Assembly (NCBI GenBank): GCA_020832905.1
Contig: JAJHRG010000001.1
Coordinates: 128,809-192,808 of the forward strand
Source: Thermoproteota archaeon
Lineage (GTDB): Archaea; Thermoproteota; Methanomethylicia; Methanomethylicales; Methanomethylicaceae
Reading direction: 5' to 3'
DNA length: 64,000 nucleotides
This document shows positions 1 through 8,541 of the stretch, in pieces. Both the position numbers and the translations under genes were made by a program. Positions within the stretch are counted from its first letter, which is position 1. Each line of letters opens with the position of its first letter. The notes under the pieces were generated by a model. That model was not told where the DNA came from and made no database searches. It was given only the letters and a program-made list of their open reading frames with translations.

Positions 1-117
1 TTTTTGAATTAACTCATCATCTGAAGTTTCTTCTTTTTCTAATAATATGCTTATAATTTTTGCAGCATCTTCTCCAAGTAGTTCTCTTACTATATCTACT
101 AAGGCATTATCTGACAT
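1..117 (-). CDS. tfe: Transcription factor E (TFE/TFIIE-alpha), N-terminal fragment
   Basis: This is the first 39 codons of a gene that runs off the left edge. The start ATG lies only 2 nt downstream of the aTrm56 stop, so the two are cotranscribed. The peptide (MSDNALVDIV, then GEDAAKII and a run of acidic residues) looks like the start of the winged-helix domain of archaeal TFE, which helps TBP/TFB open the promoter. Adjacency of tfe and aTrm56 is a recurring archaeal arrangement and supports the call. With so few residues the assignment rests partly on context. Confidence 0.65.
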   Translation of the reverse strand, partial: MSDNALVDIVRELLGEDAAKIISILLEKEETSDDELIQK

Positions 118-119
118 TA

Positions 120-662
120 TTATTCACTTATTCTTATTACTTTTTTTCCTTTTTCTGATGGTACAATTAATAATTTAGCATTTGGAAATTTTAAATATTC
201 CCATGCTCCATTAGTTATTCTATCTAGAAAAATTGCTAATGCTGAAACTTCTGAATGTGGTTGATTTCCAATAGCAATATTATAATCAGATTCATAATAA
301 TACTCCTTTGGAACTTTTTCACTTCCAACTATTACTAAAATTTCCTTATCTTTTGGTATTTTATCTATTATCTTACTTATAGGTATGCCATACATAGTTA
401 AATGAACTACTACACCACCACTTTTCTTCCAATTTTTTACTAAATTTAAAGGATTATCAATAAATTCAATCCAAAATTTTCCTCCCCAATTTTTTATAAT
501 ATTTTCCATCTTTTGTTTTATTGATTCATCTCTTATTCCTGAGATATAAACTCCTTCTGCACCAAAAGCACGAGCTACTAAACAAACATGAGTTGTTATC
601 CTTTTATCTCTTTCAGGTCTATGACCAAGTCTTAATACAACTATTCTTTTTTCATTCATCAT
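120..662 (-). CDS. trm56: tRNA (cytidine-56-2'-O)-methyltransferase aTrm56
   Basis: A SPOUT-class enzyme that 2'-O-methylates C56 in the T-loop of archaeal tRNAs using S-adenosylmethionine. The diagnostic N-terminal block [20 protein letters not shown] is present at about residues 8-27, and the SPOUT knot region ([11 protein letters not shown], then the [18 protein letters not shown] part) sits at residues 106-148. At 180 aa it has the usual family length. Two ATG codons follow each other at the start and no clear Shine-Dalgarno sequence is visible, so the transcript may be leaderless. It shares a 55-bp intergenic region with the divergent PCC gene and is followed after 2 nt by tfe. Confidence 0.93.
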   Translation of the reverse strand: MMNEKRIVVLRLGHRPERDKRITTHVCLVARAFGAEGVYISGIRDESIKQKMENIIKNWGGKFWIEFIDNPLNLVKNWKKSGGVVVHLTMYGIPISKIIDKIPKDKEILVIVGSEKVPKEYYYESDYNIAIGNQPHSEVSALAIFLDRITNGAWEYLKFPNAKLLIVPSEKGKKVIRISE

Positions 663-717
663 TTAATAATTATTAGATAAAAATATTTAACTATAGTTTT
701 TAAATAGTAAAAATCTT

Positions 718-1143
718 ATGAGTTATAAAGAAGTAAAGGGATTAAGAGAATTTATTTGCAAACTTCCATACGATGCTGATTTACTACTTTCATTAAAAGA
801 ATTAGCAAAAAAACTTAACATTAATACAGGTGTTTTTACATTATTAGGTGCTTTAAAGAAGGCATCACTACTTTATTACATTCAAAGCGAAAAAAGATAT
901 GTAAATATTACATTTGATTTTCCTGTAGAAATTGTATCTGGTATTGGAAATATTGCTATGTTAAATAATGATGTAATAGTTCATGCTCACTTAGTGATTT
1001 CTGATAGAGAAGGAAAATGCTATGCAGGTCACTTAACTGAGGGATCAAAAATATTTGCATGTGAAGTCTATTTAAGAGAATTATCTCCAACACTTAATAG
1101 AAAGTATGATCCTATTACTGGATTAAATTTATTTGATATATAA
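718..1143 (+). CDS. PCC-domain (DUF296) protein
   Basis: A single-domain 141-aa protein of the PCC/DUF296 family (plants and prokaryotes conserved domain). Typical family features are visible: a beta-rich core with VHAHLVISDREGKCYAGHL (about residues 89-107), the GxHL histidine and a closing ACEVYLREL strand. In plants the domain is attached to AT-hook DNA-binding proteins; stand-alone prokaryotic copies form trimers of unknown function. A TATA-like stretch (TTTTTAAATAG) lies about 25 nt before the ATG, suggesting a leaderless transcript. The fold call is safe and the biological role is unknown. Confidence 0.85.
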   Translation: MSYKEVKGLREFICKLPYDADLLLSLKELAKKLNINTGVFTLLGALKKASLLYYIQSEKRYVNITFDFPVEIVSGIGNIAMLNNDVIVHAHLVISDREGKCYAGHLTEGSKIFACEVYLRELSPTLNRKYDPITGLNLFDI

Positions 1144-1190
1144 AATTTTTCAATTTTTTTTTATTTTATAATTTTTTTATTTTATAATAT
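1144..1190 (+). terminator. U-rich terminator tract after the PCC gene
   Basis: Directly after the stop codon the plus strand carries several T runs (TTTTT, then nine and seven Ts separated by short A-containing spacers). Archaeal RNA polymerase stops at such U-rich tracts without a hairpin. The tract separates this gene from the convergent tRNA-Leu. Confidence 0.45.
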
Positions 1191-1200
1191 ATATGATTAA

Positions 1201-1303
1201 TGCGGGGGGTGGGATTTGAACCCACGAAGGCCTACGCCAGAGGATACCCCATTACTAATAAATCTTGAGTCCTCCCCCTTTAACCTGGCTCGGGAACCCC
1301 CGC
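1201..1303 (-). tRNA. tRNA-Leu (anticodon CAA) with an intron
   Basis: Class II tRNA on the minus strand. The acceptor stem GCGGGGG/CCCCCGC has discriminator A. The anticodon stem GAGGA/TCCTC carries the loop CTCAAG-A, anticodon CAA. The variable arm is GGC-GTAG-GCC and the T-arm GTGGG-TTCAAAT-CCCAC. An 18-nt insertion at 1246-1263 sits at the canonical 37/38 intron position; removing it restores a 7-nt loop. The genome does not encode CCA here. The 3' half is almost identical to the tRNA-Leu at 32081. Confidence 0.93.
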
Positions 1304-1338
1304 TCATAGAAAAAAGATAGTAAAAGAATATTTAATTT

Positions 1339-1554
1339 TTATCTAAAGTATGGAAATAAAAATAAAAATAATATGAAAACTATCATTATAATAATGAAAA
1401 TATAACTAATTGTTTGTTGTTGTTTATAACGCTTAAGTTCCTCCTCATATTTCTTTTTGCATTCCTCTGAACATGTCTTCTCTCCTTCAGGAATTGCTTT
1501 ACCACAAATAATACAATGAGAATGAGGTCCCCATTCTTCTTTTCTTTTTGACAT
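1339..1554 (-). CDS. Small zinc-ribbon protein with one C-terminal membrane segment
   Basis: About 71 aa, resembling the archaeal DUF2116 family. The N-terminal half has a Cys4 zinc site (HCIICGK, then KTCSEECKK) followed by a charged linker. The C-terminal half is one hydrophobic helix (ISYIFIIIMIVFILFLFLF). The protein should be tail-anchored with the zinc domain in the cytoplasm. The ORF track starts 9 nt earlier at a GTG. The ATG at 1554 is preferred because AGGTG stands about 5 nt before it and overlaps that GTG. It follows pyrH closely and may be cotranscribed. Its role is unknown. Confidence 0.75.
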   Translation of the reverse strand: MSKRKEEWGPHSHCIICGKAIPEGEKTCSEECKKKYEEELKRYKQQQTISYIFIIIMIVFILFLFLFPYFR

Positions 1555-1563
1555 TCTTAACAC

Positions 1564-2253
1564 CTATGGTAATATTGTTGTTCCTATTTTTTCACCTATT
1601 ACTGCTTTTAATATATTAATTGGCTCTCTTCCATCTATTACTTTTGTTATTATTTTAGAACGTTTAATAATTTTTAAAGCAACAGGATCTAGTAAATCAT
1701 ATTCTCCAGCTTTAATTCCTTGAGATTCTAAAATTTTTATTAATTCATCAGCAGTTATAGTATCATATTTTTTAGCATTTGGATCTTTCTTTGGATCTTT
1801 TGTATAAATACCATCTATATTTGTAGTAATTATGAAAAGTTTTGAATTTGTTCTTTCAGCTAATATAGAGGAAACAGCAGTTGTTGATTGACCTGGTTGA
1901 AGACCACCCATAACTACAATTTTTCCTGTAGAAATTGCCTCATCTAATTCTTTAAAATTTGTTGGTACAAATTGACATGCCTCTTCTCCTAAAGCATTAA
2001 TAAATATTCTTGCATTAATATTAGCAATACTTATTCCAATATAGTCACATGTAGATTCATCAGCTCCATGTGCTCTTGCTAAATTTATATAATATCTTGC
2101 AGGAATACCTCCACCAACAACAACATATGGCATATAACCCATATTTTTTATTTTTTTAATTACTTCAGCATAAGGTCTTAAGTCATGCATATCAAAAGAA
2201 GGAAATAATATGTGACCACTTAACTTTATTGTTATATTCAATATTTTCACCAA
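1564..2253 (-). CDS. pyrH: UMP kinase, archaeal type
   Basis: Phosphorylates UMP to UDP in pyrimidine nucleotide synthesis. It belongs to the amino-acid-kinase fold, with TIKLSGHILFP at the N-terminus, VVVGGGIPARYY (about residues 44-55), the archaeal YIGISIANINARIF stretch, and ITTNIDGIYTKDPKKDP near residue 143. At 229 aa it is typical of the short archaeal enzymes. The first codon is TTG with GTG as the next codon, so translation may begin at either. It is separated by 51 bp from the divergent aRF1 gene. Confidence 0.93.
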   Translation of the reverse strand: MVKILNITIKLSGHILFPSFDMHDLRPYAEVIKKIKNMGYMPYVVVGGGIPARYYINLARAHGADESTCDYIGISIANINARIFINALGEEACQFVPTNFKELDEAISTGKIVVMGGLQPGQSTTAVSSILAERTNSKLFIITTNIDGIYTKDPKKDPNAKKYDTITADELIKILESQGIKAGEYDLLDPVALKIIKRSKIITKVIDGREPINILKAVIGEKIGTTILP

Positions 2254-2304
2254 AAAAAGATACAGTAAGAAATATATAAAGCTTAACTGAAAAAAGGAAA
2301 AGTA

Positions 2305-3537
2305 ATGTTAGAAAAAAGATCTTCAGTAGAATTATATAGATTAAAAAAGCTAATAGAAGAATTGGAATCTAAAGAAGGAAGAGGTACAGAACTCATTTCT
2401 TTATATATACCACCAGGAAGACCAATAGCTGATGTTATGAGTCATTTAAGAGAAGAATATGGAACTGCTGCAAACATTAAATCAAAATCTACAAGAAAAA
2501 ATGTTCAAGATGCTATAGAGAGCATAATGCAAAGACTTAAATTATTTAAAACAGTTCCACAAAATGGATTAGCAATATTTTGTGGTGCTATACCTAGAGG
2601 TCCTCCTGGAACTGAAAAAATAGAAATTTACGTAATAGAACCTCCTGAGCCTATATCAACTTATTATTATAGATGTGATTCAAGATTTTACTTAGAACCA
2701 ATAAAGGAAATGCTTACTGAAAAAGAATTCTATGGATTAATTGTAATGGATAGAAGTAGTGCAACTTTTGCTATACTAAAAGGAAGAAGAGTTGAAATTC
2801 TTGAAACTATAACTTCTGGTGTACCAGGAAAGCATGATGCTGGAGGTCAATCTGCAAGAAGATTTCAAAGATTAATAGAACTTGCAGCTCATGATTTTTA
2901 TAAAAGAGTAGCAGAACATGCAGAAAAGCATTTCTTAAATGTAAATCTAAAAGGAATAATTATTGGAGGTCCTGGTCCTACAAAAAATGAATTTTATACT
3001 GGAAATTATCTTCATTATCAGCTACAAAGTAAAGTAATAAGTGTAGAAGATTTAGGATATACAGAAGAACCTGGAGTTTATGAGTTAATAGAAAAATCAA
3101 GAGAAGTACTTAAAGATGTTGAACTTTTAAGAGAAAAGAATCTTGTTCAGAACTTCTTAGAACTTTTAGCAAAATCAATGAATTACGTAACATATGGTGA
3201 AAAAGAAGTAAGAGATAAACTAGAAAAGGGAATTGTAAAATTACTCTTAATTTCATCTGATATTGAAAAATATAGAGTGAAATTTAAATGTCAATCATGT
3301 GGATTTGAGAAAGAAGTAACTCAAGAAGGAAAATTAGTTATTGTTAGAGAGAATTGTGAAAAATGTGGAGGAATAATGTATGAGGAAGAAGTAAAAAGTC
3401 TTGTAGAAGAATTTATTGAACTTGCAGAGAAAACTAAAGCACAAGTAGAGATAATTTCAACAGAAACTAATGAGGGAAAAATATTATTAAAATCATTTGG
3501 TGGAATTGTAGCTATTTTGAGATATTCGAGTGAATAA
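2305..3537 (+). CDS. prf1: Peptide chain release factor aRF1
   Basis: Recognises all three stop codons and triggers peptide release. The N-terminal domain contains the codon-reading NIKS motif (AANIKSKSTRKNV, residues near 55). The middle domain has the catalytic GGQ loop (HDAGGQSARRFQR). The C-terminal domain keeps a CxxC...CxxC mini-domain (KCQSCGFE, ENCEKCGG). At 410 aa it is the standard archaeal length. AAGGA lies shortly before the ATG. The last 26 bp overlap the 3' end of the convergent proC gene. Confidence 0.97.
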   Translation: MLEKRSSVELYRLKKLIEELESKEGRGTELISLYIPPGRPIADVMSHLREEYGTAANIKSKSTRKNVQDAIESIMQRLKLFKTVPQNGLAIFCGAIPRGPPGTEKIEIYVIEPPEPISTYYYRCDSRFYLEPIKEMLTEKEFYGLIVMDRSSATFAILKGRRVEILETITSGVPGKHDAGGQSARRFQRLIELAAHDFYKRVAEHAEKHFLNVNLKGIIIGGPGPTKNEFYTGNYLHYQLQSKVISVEDLGYTEEPGVYELIEKSREVLKDVELLREKNLVQNFLELLAKSMNYVTYGEKEVRDKLEKGIVKLLLISSDIEKYRVKFKCQSCGFEKEVTQEGKLVIVRENCEKCGGIMYEEEVKSLVEEFIELAEKTKAQVEIISTETNEGKILLKSFGGIVAILRYSSE

Positions 3538-4321
3538 GTTTAGTTTTTTCTATAGCAGTAGATATAGAATCATAGATTATATCTTTAATTCCTCTTGAGA
3601 TCATTATTTTTAAAGCTTCTTCTGTAACTCCACTAGGAGTTGCTACCATTTTAATTAGCTCATCAAAATCTTCCTTAGATTGTAATACAAGTAATCCAGC
3701 TCCTTTACATGTTTGTGCTACTAATTTTCTTGCAATATCTTCTTTTAATCCATATTTTTTTCCTAATTCTACCATATACTTCATAATTAGAAAGAAATAA
3801 GCTGGACCACTTCCACTTAATCCAGTAATAACGTCTATTAAATCTTCATTTTCTAATGGAATTACCATACCAAGATTTTCAAAAATTTTATTTATAATTA
3901 GTTTTTCATCTTCCTTTACATTTTTATTAAATAAAATAGCAAATACAGCCTCTCCTATAGATGCACATATATTTGGCATAATTCTTACAATTTTTGTATT
4001 TTCACCAAGTTTAGATTCAATATATGAAATTCTAATACCTGCAGCAAAAGAAATAATGATTGAGTTTGGATTAATTTCATTTTTTATATTATCTAGTAAT
4101 TGATTATAATCTTTTGGTTTAATTGCAATTATAATAATATTACAATTTTTTAATTCTGAAAGTGATTTTATTGTCATTAAACCATTTTTTTCAGCAATTT
4201 TTAATCTTTCTTCATTTATATCATAAATGAAAATTGATTTACTATCTATTACATTATTTCTTAGTAATCCCTTTATAAAAGATACTCCCATTCTTCCATA
4301 TCCAATTAGTCCAATTTTCAC
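3512..4321 (-). CDS. proC: Pyrroline-5-carboxylate reductase
   Basis: Last step of proline synthesis: NAD(P)H-dependent reduction of pyrroline-5-carboxylate. The Rossmann start is KIGLIGYGRMGVSF. The cofactor-binding IIIIAIKPKDY and the family signature ITGLSGSGPAYFFLIMKYMVE (about residues 163-185) are intact. At 269 aa it is full length. It is the third gene of a proB-proA-proC operon and overlaps proA by 4 nt, so translation is probably coupled. Its 3' end overlaps prf1 by 26 bp in a tail-to-tail arrangement. Confidence 0.95.
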   Translation of the reverse strand: MKIGLIGYGRMGVSFIKGLLRNNVIDSKSIFIYDINEERLKIAEKNGLMTIKSLSELKNCNIIIIAIKPKDYNQLLDNIKNEINPNSIIISFAAGIRISYIESKLGENTKIVRIMPNICASIGEAVFAILFNKNVKEDEKLIINKIFENLGMVIPLENEDLIDVITGLSGSGPAYFFLIMKYMVELGKKYGLKEDIARKLVAQTCKGAGLLVLQSKEDFDELIKMVATPSGVTEEALKIMISRGIKDIIYDSISTAIEKTKLIHSNISK

Positions 4322-5664
4322 TTTTTGCCACGCTCTAAATAATCAATCCATGATCCTGTAATTTTTTCATGAATAAAACGTTTAGCATTTTTTCCAATAT
4401 ATTCTGAAACTTTTTGTCCAGATCCAATTAGAATATATTTTGTTGTTACAAGTCCTTCTAATCCAACAGGTCCTCTTGCATGTATCTTATTTGTGGATAT
4501 ACCAACCTCAGCACCCAATCCATATCTATAACCATCACTAAATCTTGTTGATGCATTACACATTACACTTGAAGAATCAACCATGGTTAAGAACTTCTTA
4601 ATAACTGAAGTATCCTCAGCAATAATAGCATCTGTATGATGAGAACCATAACGATTTATATGTTCAATTGCTTCATCAACACCATTTACTATTTTTATTG
4701 GAAGAATAAGATCTAAGTACTCAGTAGACCAATCTTCTTCAGTTGCAACTTCTACATTTATTCCATGATTACTTAATATTTTTACTGTTTCAGAGCAACC
4801 TTTTATTCTTACACCACCTTCCATCATACGTTTTGCAAGATCTGGTAAAATTTCATTAGCAATTGCTCTATCAATGAGAAGAATTTTCATAGAATTACAA
4901 GCAGCAGGATATTGAACTCTAGCATCATAAGCAATTTCTATTGCTTTTTCTTTATTTGCACTTTTATCAATATATATATGACAAATTCCTGCAGAATGTC
5001 CTAGTACAGGTATTCTTGTATTTTCTTGTATATATCTTACAAATTCATTACTTCCTCTTGGTATTATAAGATCAATTAGATTTTCCATTTTTAATAACTC
5101 TTTAACTGCTTCTCTTTCTTCTATTAATTGCATACATCCTTCAGGTAAACCTTCTGATAAAAATGCATTATACATTACTTCAAATAAAGCTCTATTAGAG
5201 AATTTTGCTTCAGATCCTCCTTTTAGAATAACAGCATTTCCAGATTTTATACATAAAGATGCAATTTGAGGTAAAGCATCTGGTCTACTTTCAAAAATTG
5301 CTGCAATAACACCAAAAGGAACAGTTACTTTAAATAAGTTTAAACCTTCATCCATTTTAATTGCATAAACAGTTTTTCCTACAGGATCATCTAGTTCTGC
5401 TACTTTTTCTATCATTATACATATTTCATTTATTTTATTTTCATCTAATTTTAATCGATCAACTAAAGGTTTAGTTATCTTTCCTTCTTTTAATAGTAAC
5501 AAGGCATTTTCCACATCTTTTTTATTTGCTTCTAATATCAATTCCTTATTTTTTCTTATAGCATTAGCAGAAGCTCTTAAAGCTCTATCTTTAATTTCTC
5601 TTGGAATATTAGCAAGAATGAGACTAGCTTTTTTTGCTTGTAAAACTTGTGAATAGAGATTCAT
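4318..5664 (-). CDS. proA: Glutamate-5-semialdehyde dehydrogenase (gamma-glutamyl phosphate reductase)
   Basis: Reduces gamma-glutamyl phosphate to glutamate semialdehyde with NADPH. It has the aldehyde-dehydrogenase fold. Recognisable parts are TVPFGVIAAIFESRPDALPQ (about residues 115-134), the ILKGGSEA loop, the catalytic cysteine in QYPAACNSMK near residue 258, and SVMCNASTRFSDGYRYGLGAEVGIST in the C-terminal half. At 448 aa it matches the usual length. It overlaps proB upstream and proC downstream by 4 nt each. The pathway runs glutamate to proline by ProB, ProA and ProC, all encoded here. Confidence 0.96.
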   Translation of the reverse strand: MNLYSQVLQAKKASLILANIPREIKDRALRASANAIRKNKELILEANKKDVENALLLLKEGKITKPLVDRLKLDENKINEICIMIEKVAELDDPVGKTVYAIKMDEGLNLFKVTVPFGVIAAIFESRPDALPQIASLCIKSGNAVILKGGSEAKFSNRALFEVMYNAFLSEGLPEGCMQLIEEREAVKELLKMENLIDLIIPRGSNEFVRYIQENTRIPVLGHSAGICHIYIDKSANKEKAIEIAYDARVQYPAACNSMKILLIDRAIANEILPDLAKRMMEGGVRIKGCSETVKILSNHGINVEVATEEDWSTEYLDLILPIKIVNGVDEAIEHINRYGSHHTDAIIAEDTSVIKKFLTMVDSSSVMCNASTRFSDGYRYGLGAEVGISTNKIHARGPVGLEGLVTTKYILIGSGQKVSEYIGKNAKRFIHEKITGSWIDYLERGKK

Positions 5665-6464
5665 ATTCCCACCTTAGGAATAAAAATTGTACCTATCTTT
5701 TCTCCTGAGATTATTCTCTCTAATACATTATCAATAGAGCTATTAGCAATTACCATTGGTATACCAGCTTCCATAACTATTTTTGCAGCTTTAATTTTTG
5801 TTATCATACCTCCAAATCCCTCATACTTATTTTGTGCATATTTTTCAATTTCTGGTGTAATTTCACTTACAAACGTAATAAGTTTTGAATTTTTATCATT
5901 AGGATCACCAGAATACAAACCATCTACATCAGATAAAATAACTAGTAGGTCTGCTTGCATATATTTTGCTACTAAAGCTGAAAGAGTATCATTATCACCA
6001 AATTTTATTTCATCTACAGCTACAGTATCATTTTCATTAATAATAGGAATTGCTCCAAAACTTAAAAGAGTATTTAATGTATTTAAAAGATTTCTTAGTC
6101 TTCTTTTATTCTTAAAATCATCCCAAGTTAATAATATTTGAGCTACAATATGTCTTCTTTGTTCCATTATTTTTCTATATGCTTCCATTAAAAGTACTTG
6201 ACCTATAGCAGCTAAAGCTTGAAGACTTGGCATATTTGAGCTCTTAATTTTATTCTTAATAAGAGCTCTTCCAGCTCTTATAGCTCCAGAAGATACAAGT
6301 ATTACATCAATACCTTTATTTTTTAAATTTGCTATTTCATCACATAATTTTTCAATTTTTTTAAGATCAAGAAAACCTTCTTTATCAGATAATGAAGTTG
6401 ATCCTACTTTAACAACAATAAGTTTTGATTTACTTAATTCCTTTCTATATTCTTCTTCTATCAT
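5661..6464 (-). CDS. proB: Glutamate 5-kinase
   Basis: First step of proline synthesis: ATP-dependent phosphorylation of the glutamate gamma-carboxyl. It is an amino-acid-kinase fold protein with VVKVGSTSLSD at the N-terminus, VSSGAIRAGR near residue 58, INENDTVAVDEIKFGDNDTLSA at about 140-161, and the GGMITKIKAAKI signature near 218. At 267 aa it lacks the C-terminal PUA domain of the E. coli enzyme, as in many short forms, so proline feedback may differ. It is the first gene of proBAC; the promoter should lie in 6465-6510. Confidence 0.94.
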   Translation of the reverse strand: MIEEEYRKELSKSKLIVVKVGSTSLSDKEGFLDLKKIEKLCDEIANLKNKGIDVILVSSGAIRAGRALIKNKIKSSNMPSLQALAAIGQVLLMEAYRKIMEQRRHIVAQILLTWDDFKNKRRLRNLLNTLNTLLSFGAIPIINENDTVAVDEIKFGDNDTLSALVAKYMQADLLVILSDVDGLYSGDPNDKNSKLITFVSEITPEIEKYAQNKYEGFGGMITKIKAAKIVMEAGIPMVIANSSIDNVLERIISGEKIGTIFIPKVGI

Positions 6465-6518
6465 TTTGAATCACATAATAGAGCTATATTAGTATTATTA
6501 TATATAATTTTAGCTAAA

Positions 6519-8063
6519 TTACACTATAGTTTTTTTAATGATATTAGGATAATACTCCTTTAATACTCTCTCTATATTTGCACGAAATATAAATGTTCTT
6601 AAAGCATTTAGTGCAACTCTATAGTAATCTTCAGGCTCATTAAAGTACATATCAGATATCCTTAAGAATAATGATTGAAATTCACTATATTCTTCTTCAT
6701 TTATTTCTTTAGCTTTTTGGCTTTTATAATCTATTAGTTCTCTTATATCTTTACCAAATAGCCAACCATTTACATTATTTACTATGAATTCTAAAACACC
6801 TCCATCAATTGAAGCTAATGTTGGAACACCATTTACAGCAGCTTTCATATAGCTAGTACCACATGCCTCCCAACCAGAAAAAGGTGTAAAAAGTAGTAAA
6901 TCTCCACCACTTAATAAAAGCTTTGCTATTTCTAATGAATAATTTGGTATGTAAATTACTTTTTCATTTTCTTTATGAAGTTTTCTAAAAATTCGCATAT
7001 ATTCTAATCCTTCAAAATCATAAGGATGAGCTTTTCCACCTAATACAAGAACAATAGGCTTATCCTTTATACTAGATAAAAGTCTTACTGGAAAATCAGG
7101 TCTTTTATATGGTACAATTCTTCTTGCCCATATTGCAATAAATTTATTATCTAGGTTAATATCCTTAATTTTTGATAAATAATCAATTAATTTTTCTTTT
7201 AATTCTTTTCTTATGTCAATGAATCTATCCATTCTAATTCCATACAATTCTTCTCTTAACTTACTATTCATCCATCTATCCAAATTTATACCATTTGTAA
7301 CAAATGTAAATTTTTCACTATGATGAGGAAAAATTTTAAGTAATATATCAAAATGCTTAATAGAAACTGCAAAAGCTTGTTTAGCTACAGAAAGTCCAAT
7401 TTCAGTTAATACAATATCTTGATCTACAAAAGAATATTGAAATTCTTTTTTAAATAGTTCTCGTGAAAAAGTAGGATGCCCCCATGGTCCTGCTGTATGT
7501 ATTACCATTCTATATTTTCCAGGTATTTTTAATATCAATGGAAGTACAGCAGCATATGCTTCTTGTAAATCTATATATTCTATATCTTCTAATGGAATAT
7601 TCTTTCTTATATATGTAGCTGAAGATTTTGCAAGTAAAACATACTTAAAAAATCGAACTTCTTGATTTTCTTCAATATATAATCGTTCAGTTAATTTTGA
7701 GGCCCATTCAGGAGAGATAGGATTAAAGAATACTACCTTGGAATTTCCTTTAATATATTCCAATACTTGAATTTTTATGTTTTCATTTCTTAATTGGATA
7801 TTTATTTCATCAGAAAGTTTTAAGTTTTTTAAAAATTCCTCAGGTTGTATTTGAGGTTTTGGAATTGGATTATCATTAGTATCAAAATCATAATCTACAT
7901 AACCATTTTTATAAAATAAGCTAAATACTATATAGTTTAAATTTAATTTAGAAGCAGCATAAAATTTATCACCTTCTAGTACACCAAGTCCACCAGCATA
8001 TGTATATCCTAAATCCAAGGCTATATCAGGAGTTACACTTATAATAAAGTTATTATCTTTCAT
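6519..8063 (-). CDS. Short glucan phosphorylase-like glycosyltransferase (GT35-like)
   Basis: Likely releases glucose-1-phosphate from storage glucan. Conserved phosphorylase-type blocks are AGGLGVLEGDKFY at residues 18-30, WARRIVPYKRPDF in the middle (matching the RRxxxYKR motif) and the EACGTSYMKAAVNG segment near residue 400, whose Lys aligns with the pyridoxal-phosphate lysine of glycogen phosphorylase. At 514 aa it is much shorter than the 800-aa bacterial enzyme but similar to short crenarchaeal glucan phosphorylases. AGGAG precedes the ATG. It is a stand-alone gene downstream of nothing obvious. It could also be a related alpha-glucan transferase. Confidence 0.75.
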   Translation of the reverse strand: MKDNNFIISVTPDIALDLGYTYAGGLGVLEGDKFYAASKLNLNYIVFSLFYKNGYVDYDFDTNDNPIPKPQIQPEEFLKNLKLSDEINIQLRNENIKIQVLEYIKGNSKVVFFNPISPEWASKLTERLYIEENQEVRFFKYVLLAKSSATYIRKNIPLEDIEYIDLQEAYAAVLPLILKIPGKYRMVIHTAGPWGHPTFSRELFKKEFQYSFVDQDIVLTEIGLSVAKQAFAVSIKHFDILLKIFPHHSEKFTFVTNGINLDRWMNSKLREELYGIRMDRFIDIRKELKEKLIDYLSKIKDINLDNKFIAIWARRIVPYKRPDFPVRLLSSIKDKPIVLVLGGKAHPYDFEGLEYMRIFRKLHKENEKVIYIPNYSLEIAKLLLSGGDLLLFTPFSGWEACGTSYMKAAVNGVPTLASIDGGVLEFIVNNVNGWLFGKDIRELIDYKSQKAKEINEEEYSEFQSLFLRISDMYFNEPEDYYRVALNALRTFIFRANIERVLKEYYPNIIKKTIV

Positions 8064-8166
8064 TTTATTAATTCTCCTATATTTTAATATTTTATTATTT
8101 AAGAATTTACTTAAAAGTTTTCTAAAATAAAATTAAAAATAATAGTTACAACTGAAAGTTCGTCTA

Positions 8167-8496
8167 TTATTTCTTTTTCATTTTTTTCATATATTCTTTA
8201 TATAACTCTTCTATATAATCTAAAAACTTAATTTTTTTCTCTTTATATTCTAATTTTAATTTAAGACATAAGGCTTTTATAATTGATATTTCAATGATTT
8301 TTGCCCCTAATCCAAATATTTTATTTATGTATTCAGCAAAAACTTCAAGTTTTTCTGAAATTTCTTCTCTTTCAAGACCATATAATTCTTTAAGATGATA
8401 GTAGATGACTTTCTTTCCATTTTCACCTATTATAGATTTTAAACCTTCATCTATAGCTTCAATAAGAATCCATTTAAATTCTTCATCAAATTTCAA
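8167..8496 (-). CDS. Small helical archaeal protein, output-domain-like
   Basis: About 109 aa, all helical by appearance (EFKWILIEAIDEGLKSIIGENGKKVIYYHL..., then EISEKLEVFAEYINKIFGLGAKIIEISIIKAL). The pattern resembles small archaeal domains attached to signalling proteins, such as NitrOD5-type output domains; I hold that comparison loosely. The TTG at 8496 is preferred over the GTG at 8505 because GAGGTG stands 5 nt before it. It lies 1-10 nt after the frameshift-corrected end of the membrane gene upstream, so the two are probably a sensor/output operon. Function unknown. Confidence 0.6.
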   Translation of the reverse strand: MKFDEEFKWILIEAIDEGLKSIIGENGKKVIYYHLKELYGLEREEISEKLEVFAEYINKIFGLGAKIIEISIIKALCLKLKLEYKEKKIKFLDYIEELYKEYMKKMKKK

Positions 8497-8541
8497 AGAT
8501 AACACCTCATAATTCCTTTATATGAATATAAAATGCTAAAA

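Noticed and set aside
1144-1200. Possible small RNA or CRISPR-like repeats in T-rich DNA
   Set aside because: Only short T runs; no repeat unit of CRISPR size is seen here or anywhere else in the window.
8146-8157. TTACAACTGAAA, identical to the first 12 nt of the IS605-like right end at 10229
   Set aside because: No hairpin or further similarity follows; a 12-bp match in AT-rich DNA can be chance or a decayed scar.
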